A DNA stretch of 64,000 nt from Hydra vulgaris (taxonomy: Eukaryota > Cnidaria > Hydrozoa > Anthoathecata > Hydridae): positions 17,488,001 to 17,552,000 of the forward strand of contig NC_088921.1 of NCBI RefSeq assembly GCF_038396675.1, given 5' to 3'. This document shows positions 46,725 through 59,660 of this stretch, piece after piece. The notes below the pieces were generated by a model, which ran no database searches, had not been told where the DNA came from, and was given only the letters and a program-made list of their open reading frames with translations. Numbering within the stretch: position 1 is the first letter of the stretch; every line of letters starts with the position of its first letter. The position numbers and the translations under genes were made by a program.

Positions 46725-48715
46725 TGTTAAATTATTTAAGCTGTTTTTAAGTAAATTGAATAAATTTTTGTACTTGTTAAATGTTAAGCTTTTTTATTAG
46801 TTAAATAGGTCAAGAAAACAGCACATATACCAAATATTTTTAATTTTTAAATGGGTCAAGAAAATACAAAAATTATACATTTTTTCATTTGTTACATGAG
46901 TCAAAGATATAGCAAATTTATAAAATTATTTTACTTGTTTAATGATTTAAGAAATAGCCGACTAATTAAAATATTTAATTATTAAATAAATAGCCAAATA
47001 ATTAAAATATTTAATAATTAAATAGTTGAGAAAATAGTAAATTTATTAAATTATATTACTTGTTAAATAGGTCAAGAAAATAACAAAATTAATAATTTTT
47101 TTTCACTTGTTAAATGAATCAAGGAAATTACAAACTAATTAAAATTTTTACTTTTAAATGGGTCAAAATAATAGCAAACGCAATATTTTTTAATCTTTTT
47201 TATTTTAGTTATAAATTTAGTCTTTTTTCTAGTTAAATAAGTCAAGAAAACAGCAAATTAAGAAAATAATTTTATTTGTTAAATTGGTCAAGAAAATAGC
47301 AAATTTAATAAATTTATTTACTTGTCAAATGTGCCAAATTGTCAAATATAAAAAACATAATAACTTTTTATTTGTTAAATGGTTTTGAAAAAAAGAGCAA
47401 ACTTATTAAATTTTTTATTTTGTTAAATAAACTAAAAAATCTTTTTTTCTTTAATAAACGAGTCAAGGAAATGAGAACTTATTAAATCTTTGCATTATTA
47501 AATGAGTCAACAAAATTGCAAATTTAATGAACTTTGTTTCTTGTTAAATGCAAACTTATTAAATTTCTTTTCTAGTTGAAAGGGTAAAAAAAATAGACAA
47601 GTTACATTGATTATTTTTTTGTTATATGGGTAATAATAATAGAAAACTTAATAAATTTCATTACTTGCTAAATTTGTCAACAAAGTAGCAAATTTATAAA
47701 ATTTTTAATCCGATTAAATAAATCAACAAAATAGCAAATTTTTTTTTTAGATAAACAAATCAAAAAAAGGTAAGCCTAATATATTTTTGCATTGTTAAAC
47801 AAGTCAAAAAAATAAGGAATTCAATAAATTTTAGCACTGTTAAACAAATGAAATAATTTTTGCATTGTTAAATGAAAAAATATCAAACTTAATAAATCTT
47901 TGAATTGTTAGTGTCAAAAAAAAGTAAACCTAATAAATCTTTGCATTGTTAAATGAGTCAAAAAGTAAGCAAACATAATAAATTTTTGAATTATAAAATG
48001 AGTCAAAAAAAAAATAGCAAACTTAATAAATTTTTACATTGTTAAATGAGTCAAAAAAATAGCAAACTTAATGAACTTCTTCACTTAATGAACTTTAAAA
48101 AATTTAATGAACTTACAATGATATGAAAAAACCTAATTTTAAATTGTTAAATGAGTCAAAAAAATAATTAACTTAATAAATTTTTGCATTGTTAAACAAG
48201 TCAAAAAATAGTAAACTTAATAATTTTTTGCATTGTTAAATGAGTCAAAAAATAGCAAACTTTATAAATTTTTACATTGTTAAATGAATCAAAAAATAGT
48301 AAACTTAATACATTTTTGCATTGTTAAACAAATGAAAAAACAGTAAACTTAATGAACTTTCGCATTGTTAAATGAGTCAATAAACTAGCGATCATAATAA
48401 ATTTTTGGATTGTTAAATGGGTCAAAAAATAGTAAACTTAATAAATTTTTGCACTGTAAAATGAGTCGAAAAACAGCAAACTTGATAAATTTTTGCATTG
48501 TTAAAAAGTAATTAATTCTTTGCATCGTTAAACGAGTCAAAAAAATAATTAACTTAAATTGTTAAATGAGTGAAGAAATAGTAAACTTAATAAAGTTTTG
48601 CATTGTTAAATGAGTCAAAAAATTTAAAATTTTTTTTTTTTGTTAAATGAGAAAAAAAACAGCCAATCAAACAAATTGTTTTAACTGTTACAATAGGTCA
48701 AGAAAAAAGCGAATT
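46725..48715. repeat. ~45-bp minisatellite, left block
   Basis: About 2 kb of diverged head-to-tail units of the form TTGTTAAATGAGTCAAAAAA then TAGCAAACTTAATAAATTTT and TGCA. Units vary in length and early ones are the most diverged. The same array continues at 50340-50760, on the far side of the element at 48731. Confidence 0.85.
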
Positions 48716-48730
48716 AAAAATTTTTTTTAT

Positions 48731-50331
48731 TTAACTCACTACCAGCCATTTAAACAAAAATCTTTTCGCTGTGAACGCGTTTTTTTTAAATAAAATTTAG
48801 ATGGCCTAACATTGAGAACAAGTTAAAATTCGAGTAGTAAGTCTCTTTAATAGTATAACAAACTATATATCAATAGAAAGCTAAACAAATGAATTTTTTT
48901 TAATATGGGTACCATTTCGCTTTTGTCATGCATATATTGAATAAATTAAAACTAAGGATTTTGGGATTGAAATGCGACTAAACAACTCAAAAATGTATAA
49001 CAACAGCAATACAAGTTAGTTACAATTGAAACTCTCAATAACTTTTTAAATTCTTATCTAGTGTTTGTGAATTTTTTAAGAGCTGATTAAAATAAAAGTT
49101 TCCATTTATTTAGTTTAAAGTTGATAGTATCAGTAAATAGTTTTCTTGTGCAATAAGTGAAATTTAATTAACGAATGAATTTAATAAATTTTAATACACT
49201 CAGGGTGGGTATATTTTCCAAAAGTTAACTAATTACCATTCCTTCGTATTAGGCACCTGAGAGCAAACGCCCAAAAAATAAAAAATTGACAAGTTTAGAA
49301 AAATATTAGCCAGCTCTCGCACTTCTTCACTTTGTTTAAACTCTCACATTCCTTAAGCTGAAGTATGAAAGTTGATAATTTGCTGGTCAAAGAAAGTCAT
49401 AAAAGCAGATAATGGAAATTCATTAAAGTGATAAAATTATATTTTTCATGTTCATATAATATAATACAGAACTGAATGATACAAAAAATCAACAATAAAA
49501 TCACGGCTATTTCAAGTATTAAAATCAATAATGCTGCATTCTGTATTTATATCAGAACTAATAAAGAGTTTACAAACTTCTTTGTTATGATGATTATACA
49601 TTTTATTTGCATCTATGTAAATATTATTTTCATTATTTTCAACAAGAAAATTTACAAGATGTAAACGTTTTACTTATACACTTCTACATGTTAAGTTTTA
49701 CTTATACACTTCTACATGTTAAGTTTTACTTATACACTTATACATGTTAAGTTTTACTTATACACTTCTACAAACTAAATTTTACTTATACACTTCTACA
49801 AACTAAGTTTTACTTATACACTTCTACATGTTAAGTTTTACTTATACACTTCTACAAACTAAATTTTACTTATACTCTTTTACAAACTAAGTTTTACTTA
49901 TGCACTTCTACATGTTAAGTTTTACTTATACACTTATACAAACTAAGTTTTACTTATACACTTCTACAAGTTAAGTTTTACTTATACACTTCTACATGTT
50001 AAGTTTTACTTATACAATTCTACATGTTAAGTTTTACTAATACAAGTTAAGTTTTACGTGTTAACGCTGCATTATTTTACAACTTATATTTTTAAACTTT
50101 GTTAAATGATAACTTTTTATAATTACACAATTTGTCTCTTATTTGTTCTTGATTATGTAGAGAATTATTATACCTTAAGAACAAACAAATTATATAAGTC
50201 TAGAATGAAAACTTATGTACAAAACAAGATAAATTGTGAAGCACACTCAAAAGCTGCTACCAGTAGCTTATGGTCAAAATTTTAAAAAACCAAATGCTGT
50301 TTTAATCTGCTTGCGGTAGTGAAAGAGTTAA
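48731..50331. mobile_element. piggyBac-like element inserted in the minisatellite
   Basis: A 1.6-kb segment flanked by TTAA on both sides (48731-48734 and 50328-50331), with related inverted ends: TTAACTCACTACCAGCCATT at the left, and TTAACTCTTTCACTACCGC when the right end is reversed. TTAA plus a C(T/C)C(T/A)TTCACTACC-type end is typical of piggyBac relatives. No transposase is left; the interior holds the 28-bp array at 49667-50057 and otherwise unrecognised sequence. The minisatellite resumes on both sides, which fixes the borders. Confidence 0.7.
49667..50057. repeat. 28-bp tandem array, about 13-14 copies
   Basis: The unit TTTTACTTATACACTTCTAC plus an 8-base tail alternates between two tail types (ATGTTAAG and AAACTAAG/A). 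It has no spacers, so it is not CRISPR. It lies wholly within the TTAA-flanked element. Confidence 0.95.
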
Positions 50332-50334
50332 TGA

Positions 50335-50760
50335 GTTTAGAAAAAAGTTTATCAAGTTTTTACTTGTTAAATGGATAAAAAAAATTACAAATTTAATTAA
50401 AAAATTTACTTCTTAAATGGAACAAGAAAACTAAAAACTTATTAAATTTTTTTCTTGTTAAATGGATCAAAAAAGTAGCAAATTTGATAAATTTTTTTAC
50501 TTGTTAAATAGGTTAAGAAAAAAGCACATTTAATAAATTTTTTTACTTGTTAAATGGGTAAAGAAAAATGCAAATTTATTAAATTTTTTTAATCATTAAA
50601 TTTAAATTAAATATTTTACTTATTAATAGCAAAAGCAAATTTAATAGTATTTTTATTTCTTATTAAAAGGGTAATAAAAACATTGACAAATTATTTTACA
50701 AGTAAAATGGGTAAAGAAAAAAGCAAATTTTATAAATTTTTCACTTGTTTGATAGGCAAA
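50335..50760. repeat. ~45-bp minisatellite, right block
   Basis: Continuation of the array at 46725-48715 (TACTTGTTAAATGGATAAAA and related words). Confidence 0.75.
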
Positions 50761-51474
50761 AAAATGAATAAATGATAAATAATGGATGAATGGAATCAAC
50801 GTCTCCAAAAGGATAAATTAGTCTGTAGACAGTTATTTGAAGAGAATCCAATGGTTTGTTGATTAACTAAAAAGTCATGTTTGACATAGGCCATGAAAAA
50901 AAGGCACTGCCATGTGCTAGAAAATAACTATTGATAAATATAGGTTGAGATGTACCGGAATTGCGGCCAGCATTTGGGACTTTTAGGCCATTCCGGTTCT
51001 GGCTAGAATGCCAGAATTTACTTTTTAATTACAAAATCATTGTTCTAAAAATTATTGTTCTAAAGGGTAATGAAGAACTAGAGGTAAACCTAGGTAAAAA
51101 ATGCAAAATTCTTGACAAACCAAATATAATTTTATTTGCAGTAATCAATTATGTCAGGATTTCAAGAAGTTTAGAAATATTGTGTTGCAAAAAGAGCTGC
51201 TATCCAGTTTTGGGCAACAAACTAGCTCTTTTTTCATCAAAAATGTTACCTGCCAAACAGGTTGATCTATTGCTCGAAATTTGTATCACTCCAGCTTCTG
51301 TATCTAAAGTGAATTCCTGCTTAGACTCTTCTACAGCTTATGGTCCACACAACATACCAGGGGCATGGTGGCTCTAAAAAGCCCATGCAGGATTTTTATT
51401 AAAAGGCCTATATATGCGGTATTTTACCATACCATGCTTGATGTAAAGGCCCATACGAAATAAAAGATGTAAAT

Positions 51475-51577
<103 letters not shown>

Positions 51578-52695
51578 ACTGACCTAATTCTAATAAATCA
51601 TCAATACAAACTAGCAAGTTGAGATAAAACTTGTAATTATTAATATTGTTTGTAATACATTTTTAATTATTGATATTGTAATTATTAATTATTGTATTTG
51701 TAATTTCTAATTATTAATATTGTTTGTAATACTTCAAATAAAAAATGGTAACAATACGATGCAGCGACCACGTTTTTGTTCTAATTTTCTAACACAATTT
51801 ACTGCAAGCAAATACGATTAGTATTTTATTGTTTGAAGAACATAGCCTAACAAAAAATCAAAAATCAAAGATTTCAATTTTTCTATTATTATATAATGAT
51901 ATATATTTTATTGTATAATAATATAAATTTTATTAAAAATATATATAGTTTTTTTTCTAAAATAAATATTGAAAATCTTCATAAATTAGAAATTCTTTTT
52001 ATAGATAGTTTATGCTTTTGTTTATTCGGTGTTTTAACTTTTTTTACATTTTCGCATAAACTCACAACAGCAAAAATGCAGCTCTAAAAATGGTGCCGTT
52101 ATTGACATAATTTAAACATAAAAGTTTTTATAACGTAGTTTCATTTAGCAGTTACTTAATTGAAAGTATTTCATATTTTTTCCAAAAATGCTATTTTATT
52201 GTTTTTTTATTTCAAAAATAAAACAAAATTAAAACAATGAAAATAAAAAAATTTAAAGCTATGGAATCTATATAATTTATTTTAAACTTACCTATAATTA
52301 ATAGTAATAAAAATGTGTCGTAAATAAGTAAATTGTTAAGGTGTAGTATGAAATTGTATTTGAAAATATTTGCGGTATTCCAACACCTCAATTAAAATAA
52401 ATTTGTTAGATAATATGGTTTTACGCTATTTTTAAAAGGTTTTATTTGTGTATTTATATAGTTCATAATTCAAAGTTTGCATAAAACAAATCTTCTTTAA
52501 ATGTACTTTTTGCACAGCCATCCATCCTTTTTTTAATCTGTCTGAGGACAGGATATTACGGAGTGATTTGTTTATTTACATACAATAATATAAACTGTAT
52601 AAAAATAAAAAACTTTATTTATTATAAAACAAGTTTATATCTGTTTCGAAACGCTACAAAAATGCAAAACATGAGTTCGATAATTATTTGTATAA

Positions 52696-52832
52696 ACTTA
52701 ATTTAAAATTTAACACCAAAACATTTTTCTTAAATGAATTAAAACGCAATACAATTACTATATAGTAATTGTATTGCATATTAATTCATTTAAAAAAATA
52801 TTTTGGGGTTAAATTTTAAATTAAATTAATTT
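52696..52832. repeat. long inverted repeat within the hAT-like element
   Basis: A perfect 32-base core (GCAATACAATTACTAT and complement, 52746-52777) is extended by imperfect arms (TTAAATGAATTAA, CCAAAACATTTTT, AATTTAAAATTTAAC) to about 65 bases per arm. Confidence 0.75.
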
Positions 52833-53575
52833 AAGTCCAACAATAATAATATGGGGGTCTGCAGACATTTTTAAATTTATTTTGTCAACATTGCGATCAT
52901 TAAAATCTGTTTATGGGTTCATAATTTTTCTTATGAAAAAAATATCATAATAGGTCTTAAAATATCTACTTTGTTTTCAAAGCAATATTACTATTATGCA
53001 AAATACTAATATAATTGAGCTCAAAGTTGAAGACTTAAAATCTAGGGATTAATAAAATTTAATTTGTGCAAACATAAATATTGTAAATAATTGTGGAATT
53101 ATTTTAAAATGTAGAAAAATTAAAATTTGCCAAAAGGCCCATATTTAGATAAAAAAGTGAAAAGCCCATGCGGGAATCCCGCATAACCTCTGGGGCCACC
53201 ACGCCTCTGCAACATACCTGTTGTAATCTTACACAAGTATTCCCCAGAGCTCTTGTCTATACTTTCAAAACTATTTAACAAGTGCTTATCGGAGTCTTGT
53301 TTTCCAGCCTGCAGGAAAGCGGCATTTAATTAGGTCTCATCCTTTTTCTGTGACTACTCCTAAGAGGTCCAAAAACTCTTATTTGTCTAGTTTTTCTCAT
53401 TCCAACAAACATCAATTCGTTGGAATTCGCTTGCTTTCGTGATTCATACAATTTGCAATCTTTTAAGTTGTCTGTCAATACTTATTTTGCTCTATAAACT
53501 TCATATTTTCTCTTCCAGTAACTTCCAGCTCTAATAATATTTGCTTGCAGCCTTGTTGGAAGCGAAAACTTCAAA

Positions 53576-54380
53576 AATAATTTAATGTTTTTACAAATTT
53601 TGGTACTAATTTTTAAAATTAAAATCATTTTTAAGTTGAAAAAGATTTTGTTTGGGTGAAAACAAAGATAAGAAATTTTTATAACTAAAACTTTTATAAA
53701 ACAAAATGTAATCTTCTATGGAACAAAATGTAATCTGTTTTGTTAACACAACCCTCTCTGAAAGCTATTGCTCCAAAATATAAACTCAAGAAACTCAAAA
53801 AATGGCCTCTGGATGGATAATTAAGTTGAACAAGGATGCAGTGGGGTCTTGGTCCAAATTTTCAGTTTTAAACAAGATTTAAACAACTTCAAACTTTTGT
53901 TTTATAATACACTTATAAAAAAAATCAAAAATTATGAAACATTGATAAATATTTATAAGAAAAATTAAAACAAGTTATCACTTATAAATGAATATTACAA
54001 ATTTGTGATTGTAACACTATTAAAAAAGCAACCAAACAAAGCTAACAAGATGTTTAACTTGATGTATAGTATTCTTCTGCAATGCAATAAAAGTAATACT
54101 AACAACAACCACTGAAAAAAAATCTGTCGCCATTTTTACTATACTTTTTAACCAAACAAAGCACACTTAATTCTGATTGTTAATGTTAAATAAACCATTA
54201 TAATTACCTTTCTTAGCAGAACATTTTGTAGAACTTTCTGATGAATTTGAAGTTTCTAAAATAAAATCTAAAGTTAAAATAAATACTTCCAACAAAAAAA
54301 TTTTTTACAATATATATAGATAATGAGCTAAAAAAAGTCTTTCAACGCTTTGTGTAAAATATACACTATAAAACCTAATT
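53576..54380. repeat. sequence with a dispersed repeat shared with 60.05-60.25 kb
   Basis: About 53970-54310 matches 60050-60260 in the same orientation (AACCACTGA, CCATTTTTACT, AAGCAAACAAAGCACACT-like words, GTAGAACTTTCTG, GAA(A/G)CTTCTAAA). On the minus strand both can be read as a ~50-base exon (SNSSESSTKCSAK in the first copy) after an ATTTTAG acceptor, with a GTAATT donor. It is probably part of a repeated element. Confidence 0.5.
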
Positions 54381-54387
54381 TTATATT

Positions 54388-54624
54388 TCAATGAAATACA
54401 CACTCTAATTCACAAAAATCTGTCAACTGATCATCACCGACATTACTCTGAGTATCAATTATGAACTCTTCATCACTAGAGTTAATTTCTGCATCTATAT
54501 CAAAAGTGATACTAACTGATGCTTCTAAACTGCTTTTGCTAGACAAAAAAAAAACATAAAACTGTCTCTCAAATGCTTTGGCTAATATAAAGGTACTTTC
54601 CTTATCTAAAGAACCAACAACCAT
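54388..54624 (-). CDS. 78-codon open frame, unknown, possibly element-derived
   Basis: Reads GSLDKESTFILAKAFERQFY and an acidic, Ser-rich C-terminus (DIDAEINSSDEEFIIDTQSN). Not recognised. It lies just upstream, on the minus strand, of the exon-like repeat shared with 60.2 kb, so it may be the 5' coding part of that repeated element. There is no further support. Confidence 0.3.
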   Translation of the reverse strand: MVVGSLDKESTFILAKAFERQFYVFFLSSKSSLEASVSITFDIDAEINSSDEEFIIDTQSNVGDDQLTDFCELECVFH

Positions 54625-57464
54625 ATTTCTTCAATTTCTTTAATCCATTGAAAATTCATGCTTAAGTACAAGCATGTGCAATTACTTAAATTAAGGCAAT
54701 GACATGTCATACAAGACTTTTTATCTTAGCAACTGATACTGCTGAAGTCTTTGATTCACCTTTTATTTTAAGAATCTATAAAGATAAATTATTTGGTATT
54801 TATATTGGATATTGGTAATCTTTATAATATTAATTATATTATTTCTTTATAATATTAACTATATTATTAGTTCTTTATTTTTGTTTTGACATCTGTCAAA
54901 ATATATTTTGTTCGAAAAATAATTCTCCTTAATTCTAATGTATTTCATTTCTTCCCTCAGGTGTTCACTGCCGTGTGAGACCATTCGGCAAACTTTATAT
55001 TTTCACATTACAACTACACACCCTAAGGCACACACAGCCTGTTTACATCATTTGCATGCTTTTTGTTCTTTTATTAGATAAACTATCTTTGTTTGAACTC
55101 ATTCTTATTTAGGTAATATTTTTTTTTAATAAATAGTATGTGGTTGGAATGTAGATGCAGATTTGTATGTTATATATATGTGGATATCATGTGTGATTGA
55201 GCTTTGATTTAAGGGTTCATATAAATATATATAAGAGTGATTCTTTTAAATTAGCGACTTTTGACATGTTTTATTGATGCATGACTTTTTGTTGTTGTTT
55301 TGTTATGGTCTCAAAATAACATTTAATTCGGGCTGTGGAGAAAATTTTACTTTTTGGAAATTTCAATTTAGATATGGTGTCAAAATTACTTATATATAAT
55401 GATTATTATACTAGTAGTATAATAATCATTACTAATAACTTATTTTAAAATATATAATAATACTTTTATAAAGTGCTAGTTAAAATCACTACAATTTTTA
55501 TACTAATAAATAGTAAACTACTAAGTAATATAACAAGGATTAAAAATGCTTAAAAGTGTCTAAAATAAACAGAAGACAATAGTTTTGCTTGATAGAATAA
55601 CTACAAATAAAATGCAACTAGAAAAATTGTTAGAATCTGCATCTTAATTACTTGTTCACTAAATAGATAATTAGAAAGTGGTTTATAAAATCATAGTTAT
55701 TTTTCAGAAAAAAATTTTAAAACCTATGACCAAATTAATAATTAAATACTGATAAAAAAAACCTAATCACACACAATGTAAGTCTAGTAGCAGAAAAAAA
55801 GGGCCAAATAAAAACTTGATTATTATTCTATTTTCCTTATATCATCTAATGGCAACTATTTATCACAATTCAAAATAAAATTTAATAATTTTACAACTAA
55901 AATTAAAAGCAATTTAATAAAGATGAAAAAAAACAAAAATAAAGATAAAAATGCACAAATATGGTAAAATAAGGTCCATTAACCAACAAATAAACACAAA
56001 AAAAGTTTAAATTTTTTTAAAACTTATTTCACTGAGGAGCAACAACTTACACTATTCTAAGTTAAATTTTATAACCAAATTACTAAGTATTTAATAATGA
56101 TATAAAGAATAAAAATTTTTTCCATCTACTTTATATTATCAAGGAGCAACAATTTATTACCATTTAAAATCAAATTTTTTTTAATGATCTACCCTAGTAC
56201 TTATATCTTTCTTTAGCTTATATATAGCTTTATTTTTCAAATCATTTAGCTCCAACAAGACATATGTTGATATATATCCCGGTTATTTCTAAAACTGTTT
56301 CTAAGCAAACAAGTACACAACTTGAAAAGAATCAAATTAATGACAACGCTCAGCATTCAGAAAAGCCACCAATCATGATTTCAACCTGACATGACATATG
56401 AAACTAAAATAAATTGCCAACAACAAAATATTGACAAAAATAGTTTTTGATATAAATTCCTGCACCCCTCTTTACCTAGCACATTGTGTGTAGGGGAGAC
56501 CATGAATTATAGCCATGACTGGGAGAGGGGGCCCAGGAGGGTGCATGTGCCCCTGGCCCCCCGGTGGCAACAACTATGAGTAAAAAACTAATTAAATTTA
56601 CTTTGATGAAGTTTTTTTTAAAACTAAGTACACACTAATGCATGTATGGTAAATTGAATATATTGTATTATGCATATTTTTGCATGTCCAAAACTATAAA
56701 TATAATTATAAATATATTTTTAATATAAGCATATGATAAGCTATAAATATATTTTTACTATAAGTATATGATAAACTATAAATATATTTTTACTATAAGT
56801 AAAAATGTAAACTTTTACATAGGTAAAATTATGTGCAAAGCTATTTGCAAAATTAAAATAATTTATTCGAACATAGAAGTCTAACTGTTTAAATGGAAAA
56901 TTCAATTTCGAAGAACTATATGCAAGAATTGTTTAATTTTCAAAATAAAAACCAGGCTTCTCATATATAGAACAATCTATATGAAAATGACACAAAAAAA
57001 TATTTTGGCAAAAAAATAATTTAGTCATATACCATACATATATAGTTTATAGTCATTTAAGATACAATGAGGATGGAAGGAAAGGAAGGAAAAAAACTTC
57101 TGATTATTTGCTTATGTACAAAATTTTATGAAAAAATAATTCAATAATTCTCACAACTCCTGGAGCAAAAACTGAGTAAACTTGCATTTGTGGTTTATTT
57201 GTTCTTAAACTCACTACATTTTTTTTCCTAAGTATCTTTTTTTGATGTACAAACAAGTTTATAATTTGCTTCATTTTTGAAAGTTATCTCAATCGGAAGA
57301 AAAACTAACGCAATTTCAGAAATTTTTTATGGACCAACTAAATATGCTAACATTTTAAAAATGATAATGCGAAATCATAATTATTTTAATAAAAATAATA
57401 AAATAATTTCTTTAATTTAATAACTCAAAAATGATAAGAAATAAAAAATTATTATTGCCATTGC
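54625..57464. other. AT-rich sequence with small repeats
   Basis: Contains a perfect 35-base palindrome at 55397-55431 (TAATGATTATTATAC arms), a G/C-rich patch at 56510-56570 that looks like the end of an unidentified element, and a 36-bp tandem repeat (ACTATAAATATATTTTTACT-type, about three copies) at 56690-56815. No gene recognised. Confidence 0.5.
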
Positions 57465-57830
57465 CATTTGTCAAGAAAAGTTTTGCAATCAATTAGCGAC
57501 GATGTTTTAAAATCTAAGTATTATGGATTATCAGTAGATTCAACACCTGATGCGAGTCACAAAGATCAACTATGTGTGATCATTGATCAAATTTCTAATG
57601 AGCCTATTGAGAGATTTGTCAACTTCATTCACATCGATAATCACACCGGGGAAAATTTAGCAAACATAACCGTGGACTTTTTAAACATAAAATTGAACTT
57701 GGAAATCAGCAACTGCAGAAGCCAGTCTTATGATAGATAACTCAAGCAATATGACTGGAAAATATAAAAGAATGAAAACTAGAATTTTGGAGTTCAATAA
57801 ATGTTTAACTATCTAATATTGTTGCTGATA
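57465..57830 (+). pseudogene. hAT transposase fragment
   Basis: The frame 57468-57740 reads KYYGLSVDSTPDASHKDQLC, then PIERFVNFIHIDNHTGENLA and NLEISNCRSQSYDR. A frameshift then gives LMIDNSSNMTGKYKRMKTRI. This is the N-terminal part of the RNase H core of hAT transposases of the ZMYM/TTF-finger type. The first catalytic Asp lies in SVDSTPD and the second region is represented by C-R-x-Q-S-Y-D. Sequence after 57830 decays into stops, and the BED/TTF finger and C-terminal dimerisation domain are missing. Inactive. Confidence 0.8.
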
Positions 57831-58629
57831 AGATAAAACTTTGAACAAATGGCGAGGGGCTGCTACTATTAGAGATATTTTTTTTCTTAAACAAAACATC
57901 CTTTCGGAAAATATTAGAGTAAACTTTATTTGGTGAAAAATCGCTATGTGGCATGACGGTTTCAGATGGTACATATATTGAAGCAACTAGATCACTAGCT
58001 AAAATGTTGCTCTGGTCATCTAAAATCTCTAGACTTTTTTAGCAATTTAAATTTAAATTGAATTTAAAGCAGGCTTGCATAGATTTAAATTATATCTTGA
58101 CAGTAATCTTCTACAAAATTTATAAACTTTTATTGGAATTTTTGGACTTCTGATTTTGGACTTTTTAAAAATTGAAATTTTTATTAACTAAAGATTTTTT
58201 TGCATTTTTACAAATTTTTAAAATAAACAAAAAAAAACTATTCTATTTTGTAAACAGTTTTCTAAAAATTATAAAAGATATAATGAGACAATGGCAATGC
58301 TTAAAATGATTTAAAAGACTGAAGACAAAACTGAAACGCTTTACTAAAAAAGAAACATTGCACTAAAAAACTATTTTAGTTCTAAAAAATGAAAACAGGC
58401 AATAAAAATTAGAAAAATGAAAACAACCAACAACAAACAAACGATTATTTAAATTTTTATTAAATAACTTATTAATGACTGAAAACTAGAGCATGTTCTG
58501 TTAGGAAAAAAGCTCCAAAAATGGTTATTCTAGCTTTCATGTAGACAACATATTCAAGTATTAGAGATGTTAAAAATTAGATGTTAAAATACCTTTTGCT
58601 TTATGAGCTATTATTTTGTATTTTGTAAA
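57831..58629. other. AT-rich sequence; possible decayed hAT continuation
   Basis: Short words reminiscent of hAT protein at 57840-57980 (KWRGAATIRDI) fade out; nothing else supported. Confidence 0.35.
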
Positions 58630-58745
58630 AAAGTGGGGCAGGAATTGAACCCGGTACATTATTTCACGGTACATTATTTCACGGTATGTTATTTCACGGT
58701 ACATTATTTCACGGTTATTTATCACAACACCTCTTATTTTCCTTT
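58630..58745 (-). repeat. tRNA-like sequence with an internal 15-bp tandem expansion
   Basis: On the minus strand ACCGGGTTCAATTCCTGCCC is a good T-arm/B-box match, followed by a T run that could end Pol III transcription. Upstream, where the anticodon arm would be, the 15-bp unit GGTACATTATTTCAC (plus-strand form) repeats four times (58653-58712) with a partial fifth. The 5' part GGTGTTGTGATAA resembles a weak A box. It is best viewed as a tRNA pseudogene or SINE head with a local expansion. Confidence 0.45.
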
Positions 58746-59566
58746 AGTTCAACAATGAAACGACAAAGTGTTTTGGGTGATTTTTTAATAAAAAAACAAA
58801 ATTAGACCTCAGAAATGTTAGATATGAGACTAAAAATATTTAAAAATATATATAAGGTATTTTTAAATTAAATAAAACATCATCAAAACGCATTTGAAGT
58901 TTTGGAGTGGTGATTGTAAAAATTAGTAAAAAGTTTCTGAAGAGATTTTTATGTTAAAATTAAGGCTTCTTATAACAATTTTCTATAAAAATAAAAAAAA
59001 GTGTGTTTTCTATTTCTTAAATGATTTCCAAGAAAACCACTTTTTGGTATGATTATATGGATATGGTAAAACCATATGCAAAAATGAAAAATATTTAAAG
59101 ATGTTTACATAGCTATTCAAAATTTAATACTTTGATAGAAAGTATCTTTAACCAAATTTTAACCAGAGTTATTTTTTAACACCAAATGTTATAAGATGAT
59201 AGGAATAAATGTAGAGCAATCAAAAATTACCATCTATTGACAGTTTTTCTAATTATTTAAAAGTTGATTTATAATTAATCATAAATTTATTTTAACAAAG
59301 AAACTTCAAAACTTTTATATTGTTATTTAAACAAAATTGTGACATCACTACATATATGAAAGTTAAACTACAAAGTGAATTCACAACTTTTTTTTGTATT
59401 CAAATCCAATCCCTAACTCCTTCTCCACCCAACTACCACCATCACCTAAAGATCAAGGTGGCTACTACAGTAAAAAACAATCACTCTAAGAACACTACTT
59501 TTTATTATTGATGAATAATTCAATAACAACAATTCATCCAATTTTTTTATGATATAATATATGTAT
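58746..59566. other. AT-rich sequence, nothing recognised
   Basis: No supported gene; the 63-codon frame at 59320 lacks any recognisable feature. Confidence 0.35.
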
Positions 59567-59581
59567 GATATATATATGATA

Positions 59582-59657
<76 letters not shown>
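59567..59657. repeat. (TA)n microsatellite
   Basis: TA tract flanked by ATGATATATATGATATGAT variants. Confidence 0.95.

Positions 59658-59660
<3 letters not shown>

Noticed and set aside
49667..50057. CRISPR-like array of regular 28-bp repeats
   Set aside because: There are no unique spacers; the units are head to tail, in animal-type DNA, and there are no cas-like genes.
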